Assembly: GCF_002099425.1 (NCBI RefSeq)
Contig: NW_018344260.1
Coordinates: forward strand, 664,501-728,500
Origin: Phascolarctos cinereus
Lineage: Eukaryota; Chordata; Mammalia; Diprotodontia; Phascolarctidae
Length of the DNA: 64,000 bases
Reading direction: 5' to 3'
Shown: positions 8,761-19,729 of the stretch, one piece after another
Layout of the letters: each line of letters begins with the position of its first letter
Position numbering within the stretch: the stretch's first letter is position 1
Made by a program: the position numbers and the translations under genes
Notes under the pieces: generated by a model
Database searches by the model: none
What the model saw: the letters and a program-made list of their open reading frames with translations, nothing else
Told to the model about the DNA's origin: nothing

Positions 8761-11700
8761 GTAAAGACCAGAGGACGGGCCAGGAGAACAGTAATCACAC
8801 CTCTCCTTAACTCACACTACCTTGGAAGCAACAAAAACTAATACACCCATAGAACTACTGCTGAAAAGAGCAGCATGAAAAACCTGAGCTTAGGACAGTA
8901 ACCCCTCCACCCTGGGAGTAGAGTTCAATCTTAACATAAAGTTAATAGTTAAGAAATAGGCTGGAAAACATGCAAACAACACACTCAACAATAAAGAACG
9001 TGACCATAAAAAACTTACCATGGTGGCAGGGAAGACCAAGACATAAACTCAAAAGACAACAATGTCAGGACAGCTACAAGTGAAGCCTCAAATAAAAAAA
9101 AATGAATTGGACACAAGACCAACAAGAATTCCTGGAAAAGCTGAAAAAGGATTTTAAAGATCAAACGAGAGAGGTAGAAGAAAATTAAGAGAGAAATGAA
9201 AGTGATGTAAGAAAATTATGCAAAGATAGTCAACAGTTTATTTTTAAAAAGGCATAAAAATACTAAAGGAAATAACACCATAAAAAACAGAATTGATCAA
9301 ATGGTAAAAGAAGCACAAAACCCACTGAAGAGAAATTCTCCTTAAAAATCAGAATTAGCCAAATTAAAAAAAGGCACAAAAACTCACTGAAGAGAATAAT
9401 TCCTTAAAAATTAGAAATGGGCAAGTGGAAGCTAATGACTTAATGACACTTCAGGAAACAATAAAACAAAATAAAAAGAATGAAAAATAGAAGAAAATGT
9501 GGAATATTATATTGAAAAAACAACAGACCTGGGAAATAGATTGAGGAGAGACAACTTAAGAATTATTGGGCTATCTAAAAGTCATGATCAAAGAAAGTGC
9601 CTAAACATCTTATTTCAAAAAATCATCTAGGAAAAAATGCACTGTTATTCTAGAACAACAGGGTAAAATAGAAATTGAAATTGAAACAATTCACTGATCA
9701 CTTCCTAAGAGATTTCAAAATGAAAACTCCCAGGAATATTATAGTCAAATTTCAGAGCTCCCAGGTCAACAAGAAAATATTGAAGCAATCAGAAAGAAAA
9801 AATTCAAATATCATGGAACCATAGTCAGAATCATACAAGATTTAGTAGCTTCCACATTAAAGGAGCAGAGAGCTTGGAGTATTATATTCCAGAAGGCAGA
9901 GGAACTTGGATTACAACCAAGAACAACCTACCAAGCAAAACTGAGTATTCAATGAAATAGAGGACTTTTAAGCATTCCTGATGAAAAGACCAGAGCCAAA
10001 TAGAAAATTTGACTTTCAAATACAAGGCTCAAGAGAAGCATAAAAAGGTAAACATAAAAGAGAAATTATAAGGGATTCAATAAGGTTAAAGTGTATACAT
10101 CCCTTGTAAGAACTTCATCATTATTAGGGAAGTTAGAAGGAGTATATAGAAATAAAGGGCATGGTTGTGAGTTAACTATGATGGGATGATTTCAAAAAAG
10201 TAAAATTAAGGTATGAGAAAGAGGGATGTACTGGGAAAAGGAGGAAGGAGAGGAAGAAAGGGAAAAACTGTCTTACATAAAGAGGCACAGAAGGAAGAAA
10301 TTTTTACAGTGAAGGAGAAGATGGGGGAGGTGAATAATGCTTAAACTTTATTCTCATCAGAATTGGCTCAAAGAGGGAATAACGCGGATGCTCAATTGGG
10401 TATAGAAATCTGTCTTAACCCACAGGGAAGAAGGAGGAAAAGGGTATAAGAGAATTGGAGGGACAGAAAAAAGGTGAATTAAGGGGGGGCAGTGGTCAGA
10501 AGAAAGACAGACTTTTGAGGAAGGACATGGGGAGGAGGAGAGAGACAGAGAGAGAGAGAGAGAGAGAATATAGGATGGAGGAAATACATAGTAATCATTA
10601 TTGTGAATATGAATGAGATGAGCTCACCCATAAAATAGAAGGAGATAGCAGAATGGATTAAAAACCAGAATCCAACCATATGTTGTTTGCAAGAAACATA
10701 CTTGAAACTAAGAGACACACAGAGTAAAAATAAGGGGATGGAGCAGAATCTATTATGCTTTAGCTGAGGTTTAAAAAAAAAAGCAGGGGTAGCAATCATG
10801 ATTTTAGACAATACAAAAGTAGACCTAATTAAAAGAGATAAGCAAGGAAACTATATTTTGCTAAAAATACCATAGACAATGAAGTAATATCAATGTTAAA
10901 CATATATGCACCAAATAGCATAGCATTCAAATTCTTAAGAGGAAATAAACAGTAAAAATATATTAGTGGGGAACCTCAACTTTCCCCTCTCAGAACTAAA
11001 TAAATGTAACCATAAAATAAACAAGAAAGAAATTAAGGAGATGGATAGAATTTTATTAAGTTTAAATATGATAGCCCTCTGGAGAAAACTGAATGAAAAT
11101 AGAAAGGAATGTACCTTTTTCTCAGCTGTACCTGACACCTTCACAAAAACTGACTGTGTTAGGGTATAAAAACTTCACAACCAAATACAGAAAATCAAAA
11201 ATATTAAATGGTTCCTTTCATACCATAATATAATAAAAATTATATTCAATAAAGGGCTGTAGAAGTATAGATTAAAAGTCAATTGGAAACTAAATAATCT
11301 AATCCTAAAGAATGAGGAGGTCAAAGAACAAATGATAGAAACAATAAATGATTTCATTAAAGAGAGTGACAATAATGACACAACATACCAAAACTTATAG
11401 ATGTAGTCAAAGCACTACTTAAGGAAAAATTTATATACCTAAATGTTTACATCAGTAACGAAGAACAGATCAATGAATTTGGCATGCAATTTTAAAAACT
11501 AGAAAAAGAACAAATTAAAAATCTGCAATAAAACAGGAAATTTAAAATCCTAAAAATCAAAGGAGAGATTAATAAAATCAAAAGTAATCAAATCATTGAA
11601 CTAATAAATAAAAGTAGGAGCTGAAGGGAAAACCAATAAAATAAATGAAGCATTGGTTAAATTGATTTTTTTAAAGAAGAAAACCAAATTGCCAGTATCT

Positions 11701-12254
11701 AAAAAGAAAAGGGTGAATTCGCCACCAATGAAGATAAAATTAAAGTAATTATTAGGAGCTATTTTGCCCAATTACATGCCAATAAACCTAACAATCTAAG
11801 TGAAATGCATGAAAATTTATAAAAATATAAACTGCTCAGAGTAACAGAAGAGGAAATAGAATGCTTAAATAACCCTATCTTAGAAAAAGAAATTGAACAA
11901 GACATAAACGAGCTCCCTAAGAAAAAACTCCCAAGACCAGATAGATTCACAAGTGAATTACACTTAACATTTAAAGGGCTATTAATCCCAATACTACATA
12001 AACTATTTAGGAAAATAAGCAAAGGAGTCCTACCAAATTCCTTTTGCAACACAAATATGATGCTGATACCTGAACTAGGAAGGGCAAAACCAGAGAAAGA
12101 AAACAATAGACTAATTTCCCTAAAAAATACTGATGCAAAAATTTTAAATAAAATACTAGCAAGGAGATTACAGTGAAATATCACAAAGATCATACGTTAT
12201 GGGATTTACTAGGAATGCAAAGCTGGCTCAATATTAGGAAAATTATCAGCATAA

Positions 12255-12647
12255 TTGACCATATCAATTAAAAAAAACAGAAATCATATGATTATCTCAA
12301 TAGATGCAGAAAAAGCTTTTGACGAAATACAATGCCCATTCCTATTAAAAACACTAGAGAGCATAGGAATAAAGGGAGCTTTCCTTAAAATGATAAATAA
12401 TATCTATTTAAAACCATCAGGAAGCATTTTCTGTATTGAGAATAAGCTAGAAACCTTCCTAGTAAGATCAGAGGTTAAGTCCAGATCACCATTATCAATG
12501 CTATTATACAATATTGTAGTAGAAATACTAGCTATAACAATTAGAGAAGAAAAAGAAATTAAAGGAATTAGAATAGGCAATGAAGAAACAAAACTATCAC
12601 TCTTTGCAGATGATATGATGATATACTTAGAGAATCCTAGAGAATGA
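12255..12647 (+). pseudogene. L1 ORF2 reverse transcriptase palm segment
   Basis: The longest surviving piece of the L1 ORF2, 130 codons. [20 protein letters not shown] is the RT motif with the first catalytic Asp (IDAEKAFD). [16 protein letters not shown] matches the SPLLFNIVLEVLA block, and [12 protein letters not shown] contains the FADD catalytic pair. It belongs to the enclosing L1 and is not an independent gene. It is intact over this segment but bounded by stops. Confidence 0.9.
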
Positions 12648-13956
12648 ACTAAAAAACTAGTTGAAATAATTAACAGCTTCTATAAAATTTCAGGATATAA
12701 AATAAACCCACATAAATGATCAGCATTCTATATATTACCAATAAAAGTCCAACAGGAAAAGCTAGAAAGAGAAATCCCATTCAAAATAACCACAGACAAT
12801 ATAAAATACTTGGGAGTCTACCTGCCAAGACAAACTCAGAAACTATGTGAACACAATTATAAAATAATTTTCACAGTAATGAAGTCATATCTAAACAATT
12901 ACAGAAATATTAATTGCTCATGGGAAGGCCAAGCCAATATAATAAAAAATGACTATTCTATCTAAGTTAATTTGTTTATTTAGTGCCTTACCAACTGAAC
13001 TACCAAAAAATTTTTTCTAGAGCTAGAAAAAATAATAACGAAATTCATCTGGAAGAACAAAAGGTCAAGAATAGCAAGGAAATCAATGAAAAAATGTCAA
13101 GGAAGGTGACCTAGCTGTACCAGATCTCAAACTGTATTTCAAAGTAGTAAACATCAAAACAATTGACTAAGAAATAAAGTAGTGGATTAGTGGAATAGAT
13201 TAGGTACATGATACACAGTAGTAAATGACTATAGTAATGTAGCATTTGGTAAACCCAAAGGGCCAATCTTATGGGACAAAAACACACTATTTGAAAAAAA
13301 AATTACCCGAAAAACTGAAAGGCAGTTTGGTAGAAACTATGTATAGATCAACATCTTATATCATATACCAAGATTAGGTCAAAATGGATACATGACTTAT
13401 ACATAAAGGGTGATATCATAAGCAAATTAGGGGAGCATAGAAATATTTACTTTTAGATCTTTGGATAAGGGAAGAATTTATGACCAAACAAGAGCTAAAA
13501 AATACTACAAGATGTAAAATGGATAATTTTGATAACATATGGAAGGGCATATGAAAAAACTGGGACATTAATGCACTGTTGGTAGAGTTGTGAACTGATT
13601 CAAAGATTCTGGAGAGCAATTTGTAACTATGCCCAAAAGGTTATAAAACTGTGCATACCCTTTGACCCAGAAATACCACTATTAGGTCTGTATCCCAAAG
13701 AGATCACAGAAAAAAATAAAAGGACTTTTATGCTCAAAATATTTATCACAGCATTTTTTGTGGTCACAAAGGATTGGAAATTGAGGGATACCCATCAATA
13801 ATGATTGAATAAGTTGTGGTAGATGATTGTAATGGAATGATATTGTGCTATAAGAAATGACAAGCAGGATGGTTTGAGAAAAACCTGAGAAGACTTACAT
13901 GAAGTAATGCAAAGTGAAGTGAGTAGAACCAAGATGATCAACTATGAATTAGAGAC

Positions 13957-14303
13957 GTTTAACTTGGAAAAACATGACCTCCAAGAAACATCACAGCTGC
14001 CTTCGAGTATTTGAAGGGTCATCGTATAATAGAGGGATTTGATTTGTTCTTCTTGGTCCCAGATAGTGGAACTAGAAGCAACTGAAGTTGCAAAAAAAGA
14101 CCATTTTCAACTAATTTTAAAGGAAAACCCCCTAATGCTTGGAGCTGTACCAAAGTGGAATGGTATGCCTTGGGAGGTAATGGGTTCTCTATAAAATGGA
14201 GGGTTTCAAGCAAAGTTTGGATGATTCTTTGCTAGGGATTAGGTAGAAGGTATTCCCCTTCAACATGTATTTTACTAGATGATTTCTGTTGTCCCTTTCA
14301 ACC
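13957..14303 (+). mobile_element. L3/CR1-type LINE 3' end
   Basis: Runs from TTTAACTTGGAAAAACATGA, through CTTCGAGTATTTGAAGGGTC, AAGTGGAATGGTATGCCTTG and 'gggaggtaatgggttctc', to the typical CR1/L3 tail ACTAGATGATTTCTGTTGTC. All landmarks are in consensus order. It directly abuts the broken 3' end of the L1. Confidence 0.85.
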
Positions 14304-14310
14304 AGGGAAA

Positions 14311-14520
14311 TGCTGGTAAATGTTTTGTCAACTAGCTTTCCAAAAAAAAAAAGTGTACACATGACACATTTTTAAATTTAATCTGAATTATTAATATTTT
14401 CTCCACCACATTATTAAGTCTAGTCAATCAACAAAACAATAAATCAAGTCCTGATCTGTAGTATTTGTCAATATCCAAAGCATAAATAACATTCACTCTG
14501 AAAAATTAACAATAGGCTCT
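14311..14520 (+). repeat. Unclassified dispersed repeat B, copy 1
   Basis: About 210 bp aligning with 48453-48650 on the same strand. Shared landmarks are 'aactagctttcc' plus an A-run, 'tcaatcaacaaaacaataa', 'caagtcctgatctgtag' and 'cataaataacattcac'. No ORF. Family unknown to me. Confidence 0.6.
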
Positions 14521-15184
14521 GCTCCAGAATATCCTTATCTAGTTCCTAAGATTTTATCACTCTGTGAGTCAAAGACCAGATATCCATGTGGAGAATCCAC
14601 AGATTAACACTATGACACAGAGTTCAAAAGCAAGGGTACATTCAGAGGGCCAGACAACAGAAATATATCATGTGAAAGGATGGTATCTGAAAGGCTCATT
14701 TTTCATTCTAGAGACTTCCTGGTGGCTGTTATGGTAACTCTTCTCCCTTGTTCTGGTCTGGTTTGTATTTCCTGGGAGCTGCAGCTGCAAAAGCAGTGAT
14801 TGAATCATTTGTTTGTGAATCAACAAAATAGACCTGAAGGGTTGGGCTGACAGTAATAATCTAAGAAACAGTTGGTTTGGTTGTTTTTAACTTTCGCATG
14901 ACACACCATTTTACAATGTAATTAAAAACCTATGAGAATGAGCCCACAAAGGATTACAAAGCAGTTGGCTGTTACTAAGTGCCACAGACGTGACTGATAA
15001 CAAACACCTTTTATAAAGCCCAGAGGGAGCGTGCCTTGCCATAAATAGCTTCTTATAGAAACGACCAGCTTCGGACAAAGGTCTCTTTAGGACCTTAATG
15101 CCTTGCAAAAGCGGGAATCTAATATTTACCTAGGAAACCTTATCTATTATTTTCTAGGATCAAACAACCTCATGGGGATTCCAG
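14521..15184. other. No gene or repeat recognised
   Basis: Mostly unique-looking sequence without coding potential. Confidence 0.35.
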
Positions 15185-15402
15185 ATCACAGAATCATAGT
15201 CTCATGGATCTGGAATTGGAAAGGACATCAGAGGTCATCTAATCCACCATTTTACAGACGAAGAAATTAAAATCCAAGGAAATTGAAATCCAATGTCAGC
15301 TATAACTTGCCAACAGTCACAGAAATAGTAAGCATCAGAGGCAGGATGTAAACTAAGCACCTCTGACTACAAGCCAATGATCTTTCCACTGGACCACACT
15401 GA
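15185..15402 (-). mobile_element. MIR3-type CORE-SINE
   Basis: Near full-length antisense copy running from CACAGAATCATAGTCTCATG, through CATTTTACAGACGAAGAAAT, 'acttgccaacagtcacag' and GGATGTAAACTAAGCACC, to TCTTTCCACTGGACCACAC. Confidence 0.85.
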
Positions 15403-15905
15403 CCCTAGAAACCCAGGAAGTAGCAGCAATCATCTCTGAAGCTCTCAAAGCTGGCTTTTTCCCCACATGGCCAGTCCCCACAACCCCACACATACAATTG
15501 CAACTTTTATTCATTTCTTCTCCCTGAGGAGCACTCGGGTATGAGGTCAATTTATACTATATTAACTATCTTGGAAGGTAGGGCTCAATTTGTTATCTTC
15601 AGGTTATGTATCGGGTGGGTGCTAGACTCACAAATGCCATCTGGAGAGGCAGAGAGCCAAGGTAAGAGGCTAGGGGCTCTGAAAGGATAGCACTCAGTGG
15701 GGGAAAACACTGAGTTGTTGTTAGCTACACAAAGCAGGAGTTTAAGATTCAGGATCTCCCAAGGTAGGAGGGTGAGGGTGGAAGTAATGCTAAGGGTAGC
15801 AACAGCAGCTGTTGTTGCTGCTGCTATAAAATCGGTGTCAAAAAAGTGGCAGTGTCCACTCTTAAGATTTTATTGTGGTAAGTGGAGATACTAGGGCATT
15901 CTATG
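15403..15905. other. No gene recognised
   Basis: A 65-codon frame at 15697-15894 is Val/Ala-rich because of a short GCAACAGCAGCTGTTGTTGC palindromic tract. No domain. Confidence 0.4.
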
Positions 15906-15906
15906 T

Positions 15907-16860
15907 GAAGGACTCTATTCTTAGCCCTGTTATATTTCATGTCACTGACTTGGATGATAATAGATTGCATGTATAGAGTGTTTTCAAGTTTTTAACTCAC
16001 TTCACTACCTTAGGAGTGTAAATATTATTATCTCCATGGAAAAACAAAGATATATTCAGTAATTTGCTGACACTCACATAGCTAATGAAAGTCAAAGTCA
16101 ATACCTGAATCCAGGTATTCTGATTCTAAATTTAGAATTATTTCCATGTTGCCATGTTGCTTGCATGCTTAATAAATTTATGGGTGACGTGCTCTATGAG
16201 GAATTGCTAATGTTACATCTTGGAACTGGATTCTCAAAAGATCTCAACAGGCTGAAATCTAATAATATGAAATTTAGTAGCACTAAATGTAAATTCATTC
16301 ACTTGGGTTCAAAAAATCAACTGCACAAATAAAGGATGGAGAAGAATATGGCCAAATGACAGCTCATATGTAGAAGACCTAGAGATTCTTACAGAATATA
16401 AATAACATAACTCAAAATTAATGTGATATCAGGGTACATTGATAAAAAATGATTTTCAGAAACAGGGAGATGATAGTTACGTTGTATTATATCCTGGTCA
16501 GAGCACATTAGTTCTACATAACAAATTTTTTAAAAGAAATCATAAGCAAGCATGCCCAGAGGAAGGCAACTGAATGGTGCAGGGCTGAAACACAAGTCAG
16601 GGGAGGAATGAGTGAAGGAAGAGAATATGTTGAACCTAAAAAAGGGAAAACTTACATCTCAAGTGAATAGAATCTTTTAATTTCTAGAGTTGTGAAGACA
16701 AAGAAATAGGTAAGCAGAAATCTTTCTGCTGTGCCCAAAGGGCAGAACCAAGAGTGACGAATGGGCATTTCAGGGATGTAGAACCTGATGGTATAAAAAA
16801 AGTTTCTAAATGTAATACTGTCTAAAAAGTGGAATGGGCTGTATTAAATAGGTAGGTAGA
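15907..16860 (+). mobile_element. L3/CR1 LINE, RT region, split by a MIR
   Basis: 15907-15961 reads CTATTCTTAGCCCTGTTATA...CACTGACTTGGATGAT, encoding the CR1 RT block (ILSPVL..., SDLDD). After the MIR it resumes at about 16176 with CTGAAATCTAATAATATGAA, 'acttgggttcaaaaaatc' and 'agcacattagttctaca', ending with AAAGTGGAATGGGCTG. Heavily diverged. Confidence 0.8.
15962..16162 (-). mobile_element. MIR SINE nested in L3/CR1
   Basis: Antisense MIR: GTATAGAGTGTTTTCAAG, then CTCCATGGAAAAACAAAG, 'tcacatagctaatgaaag' and CTGAATCCAGGTATTCTGAT. The L3 continues on either side, so the MIR is the later insertion. Confidence 0.65.
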
Positions 16861-17157
16861 TGCTATCATGAGAAGTACTCATGCTGTTCTAGCACCTTTC
16901 AATTTGTTGGTTGTTCAATGCCCCTATATTTCTATCAAACTGGCCCAATTCCTCTTAGAAGGTCTAGAAGTCCAAGAGAGAAATAGAATAATTAGAAAGG
17001 AAAGAAGAATTGAGTGCATGTATTAATGGAGAAACAGAGAGAGAGAGCTATACAAAAGTCATATTCTCAGCCTAGAAGAGACCCTTGAGATGATTCTGTC
17101 GAATCTGAGAACTTAACTGGTAGAAAAGACACCTTGTGAAATGGATAGGGTGTAAGA
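16861..17157. other. Mostly unassigned; short MIR3-like piece
   Basis: Around 17070-17105 'tagaagagacccttgagatg' resembles the antisense MIR3 tail. The rest is unassigned. Confidence 0.35.
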
Positions 17158-17310
17158 TGCTACCAGGGGCGTCCTTGAAGACTGACACAGAACCATTGAT
17201 CAACACTTTTGAGTATAGTTTTTCAACAATACTCCTACTTGTACTATCATCCAGCCTCCATTTCCCCGTTTCATCTACAAGTAACTAGGAAAGACAGATG
17301 TGCTATGTCT
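17158..17310 (-). mobile_element. L3/CR1 LINE RT fragment
   Basis: Antisense. On the plus strand 'ggggcgtccttgaagactga', 'agaaccattgatcaac', CTTGTACTATCATCCAGCCT and 'cccgtttcatctacaag' match the reverse complement of the L3/CR1 RT region that encodes the LD-WTVRWI-NWL block. Opposite in orientation to the L3 at 15.9-16.9 kb. Confidence 0.75.
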
Positions 17311-18688
17311 CTCCTTTTCTGTTAGGGAAGAACATTCCGGGTCACACCTCAACCTACAGCTGTTTCTGTTTTCACCTCATATTAAATGAGCCAAAAAAGC
17401 AGAGCTGAATGGTATTTGTAGCAGAATCCAATACGTGAGCAGTTACTGGACACTATCTAAATTCTAGACGTTGACTGGAGATAGACTTTCCTATGGAGGT
17501 GGTGCTGTAGGAGTGTACAACCAGCTGTCTGATCCTCTAGAGCTATCAACAAGACCCAGGTGCATGCTGGCTGTCAGTTACCCACTGGCCTCACCCACTG
17601 TGTTATGGTTTCTGGGCTCTTACATCTTCTAGGGGTATGTATGTCAGTCAATCCCTCTTCCTTGTTCTTACCTACTAACCATTCCATTTTCTTCATCATA
17701 GTGTGCTCTCAATTAAAAGCTTCCATGTAAGCAGTATTATCTTAGTAAGAAATTTAATAGGATTGAATAAGAGGTAATAAAAGCTTGTAACACTCCATTC
17801 AACTCTGGAGCTCAGCCCTCCCAAAGTCAGAAACCTTTTCAGATTGGGTTGAATCTGTCTTTACTCATCCCTCAGCCATCACACAGGATCAGGGACAAAA
17901 CCCAACTTGGATGTCTTGGTCTTATTTTATATTTCCCATCTCTCCATTAAAGAGAACTCAAAATATGCAGTTAGCTTCTAACCAATTGTCTACACTGAGA
18001 CTTGAAAATTCCATGGAAGCCTCCAGTTATTTTCATGGTCACCCCATGAAACCTCAATCCAGAAATGGAGCACAGTAGTTCATGTGCCCCTAGAGGCTTA
18101 TGCCCAGGTAGCATCACCTGACTGTCACGGATACGATGCCAACAGTGGCAGGACAGGGGTGGACCCAGCTACTATCATATCCTATCAAGTTGCTCTCCTT
18201 TTCACTTTCACATCCATGCACAAGTCTGCTTCCAGCATCACTTGTCCTTCATCAGCCTACATGAGGTGAACTTGCATCTTAAAACTCTTCTTCAGTTTCA
18301 AAAAGTTGTCATTTTTATCCACTTGTACAATAGTACTTAAAACACAAATATAAAATAATAAAACCAGGGTAGCAACTTGTCCTCAGATTGTTTTTTTTAG
18401 ACCCTTTTAAAAAATAGAACTATTAATAACAATAATCTAATAAAAACCTCCTCAAAGTCCAACGCATCACCCCACATATGCAATGGGGGGGGGCTAGACG
18501 AGGGGAAGAGGCAAAGTAGGAGAATGACAGCCAGAGAGGACTTTATGTGCCCTGAAACTGTTATAGTAGCTGAGAAGATCTGGCAAAAACACAGATATGC
18601 AGACAAATTGGGTTCTAGTGATAACATTGATTGGCTTATCACCCCCAGTTAGTGTGATGCAACTAATCTTGTCAAAGAAATCAATGGG
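17311..18688. other. 1.4 kb without a recognised feature
   Basis: No SINE, LINE or exon signature that I can support. A G-run occurs at 18485-18493. Short open frames on both strands lack domains. Confidence 0.35.
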
Positions 18689-18950
18689 GTGTCATAGTAG
18701 GTACCATGGATAGTGGCCTGAGCTTGCAGCCAGGAAAACTTGAGTACAAATCTGGCCTCAGTTTTGCTGTGTGACCCTGGGCAAGTCATTTAACTCTGCC
18801 TCAGTTTCTTCAACTGTAAAATGGGGGTAATAATAGCACCTACCTCCCAGGATTGTTTTGAGGATCAAATGAGATAATATTTGTAAGGTGCTTAGCATAA
18901 TGCCTGACACATACTAAGTGCTTAATAAATACTAGCTATTACTATTATTA
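18689..18950 (+). mobile_element. THER1/MIR-class CORE-SINE
   Basis: Sense copy near full length: head 'ggcctgagcttgcagccagg', 'gctgtgtgaccctgggc', AACTGTAAAATGGGGGTAAT, 'gaggatcaaatgagataat' and tail AATAAATACTAGCTATTACT. Confidence 0.9.
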
Positions 18951-19244
18951 AATTCTTCTTCACTTGAGTTTGACAGCAGGAAAACAACTAGCAGACCGAC
19001 TATACCAAAACAAAGTAATTCCAAAAAGAAAACCAAAACCAAAAATATCACATTTGCTATAACCATCATGAGCAAATCCAATTTCTGATAATATTTGACA
19101 GAAAGTAGAAAAATGTTGCAGGACCTTCATGCAGAAATATTATCATATTACTAAGAGCCATAGGAAGAAAAGTGTCCTTTTTGCTATTCTTCAGGCACAC
19201 AAGGCATCTCCAAACTCCATTCTTTGCTCTGACAATCCTGATTT

Positions 19245-19545
19245 CCCAGGATGCTCTCTGTCCTAACCTCTTCTTCCTTTCTTCTCTGGCTCAGTTCAAA
19301 TCCCACCTTCTTTAAGAAGTTTTTCTTCATCCCTACAACTGCTTGTTTCTTCTTTCTGAAATTATCTTTCATTTACACTGTGTACAGCTTGTGTATACAT
19401 AGTTGTTTATGTGTTGTTTCCTCCAGTAGAATGTGAACTCCTGGAGGTCAGGGACAGTGTTTTTGCCTAGCTTTGTATTCCCAGGCCTTAGCACAACATT
19501 TGGTATGTAATAAACATTTAATAAATACTTATTGACTGATTGCCT
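19245..19545 (+). mobile_element. L2 LINE 3' end
   Basis: Sense L2 tail: CAAATCCCACCTTCTTTAAG, 'tagaatgtgaactcctgg', 'aggtcagggacagtg' and the end AATAAATACTTATTGACTGA, the canonical L2 3' terminus. Poly(A)-like tails are not expected for L2. Confidence 0.85.
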
Positions 19546-19607
19546 TGGTGAGGAGGTCATATGAAAAGCTGTGATCTTGTCTTTGTTACAGAGACTTGAA
19601 AGGCAAA

Positions 19608-19667
19608 AAAAATGAGAAAAAGGGAGAGAAAGAGAGAAAGGGGGAGGAGGAGGAGGAGGAGGAGGAG

Positions 19668-19728
<61 letters not shown>
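19608..19728. repeat. (GGA)n/(GA)n microsatellite
   Basis: (GGA)n at about 19641-19668 followed by an almost perfect (GA)n to 19728. It abuts the 5' edge of the Dong-R4 element. The Arg/Glu and Ser/Leu-rich frames here are artefacts. Confidence 0.95.

Positions 19729-19729
<1 letters not shown>

Larger units (their letters stand above)
8005..13945 (+). mobile_element. Near-complete L1 LINE (5'UTR, ORF1, ORF2), dead
   Basis: 5'UTR begins near 8005-8012 (GATGGAGCCAAGATGGGAAG) and contains a six-unit tandem array (8400-8760). An ORF1-like coiled-coil region lies at about 9100-9540, then GNRLRRDNLRIIGL. ORF2 endonuclease begins near 10650 (NPTICCLQETYLK, then GNLNFPL in place of GDFN). The RT lies at 12255-12647, with FADDMMIYL at about 12602-12628. 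The C-terminal half runs to about 13900. Scattered stops and frame breaks make it non-functional, and the final 3'UTR and poly-A are missing at the junction with L3/CR1. About 5.9 kb against a usual 6-7 kb. Confidence 0.88.

Noticed and set aside
11759-12193. 144-codon minus-strand frame
   Set aside because: Antisense shadow of L1 ORF2; the sense strand carries the ORF2 blocks.
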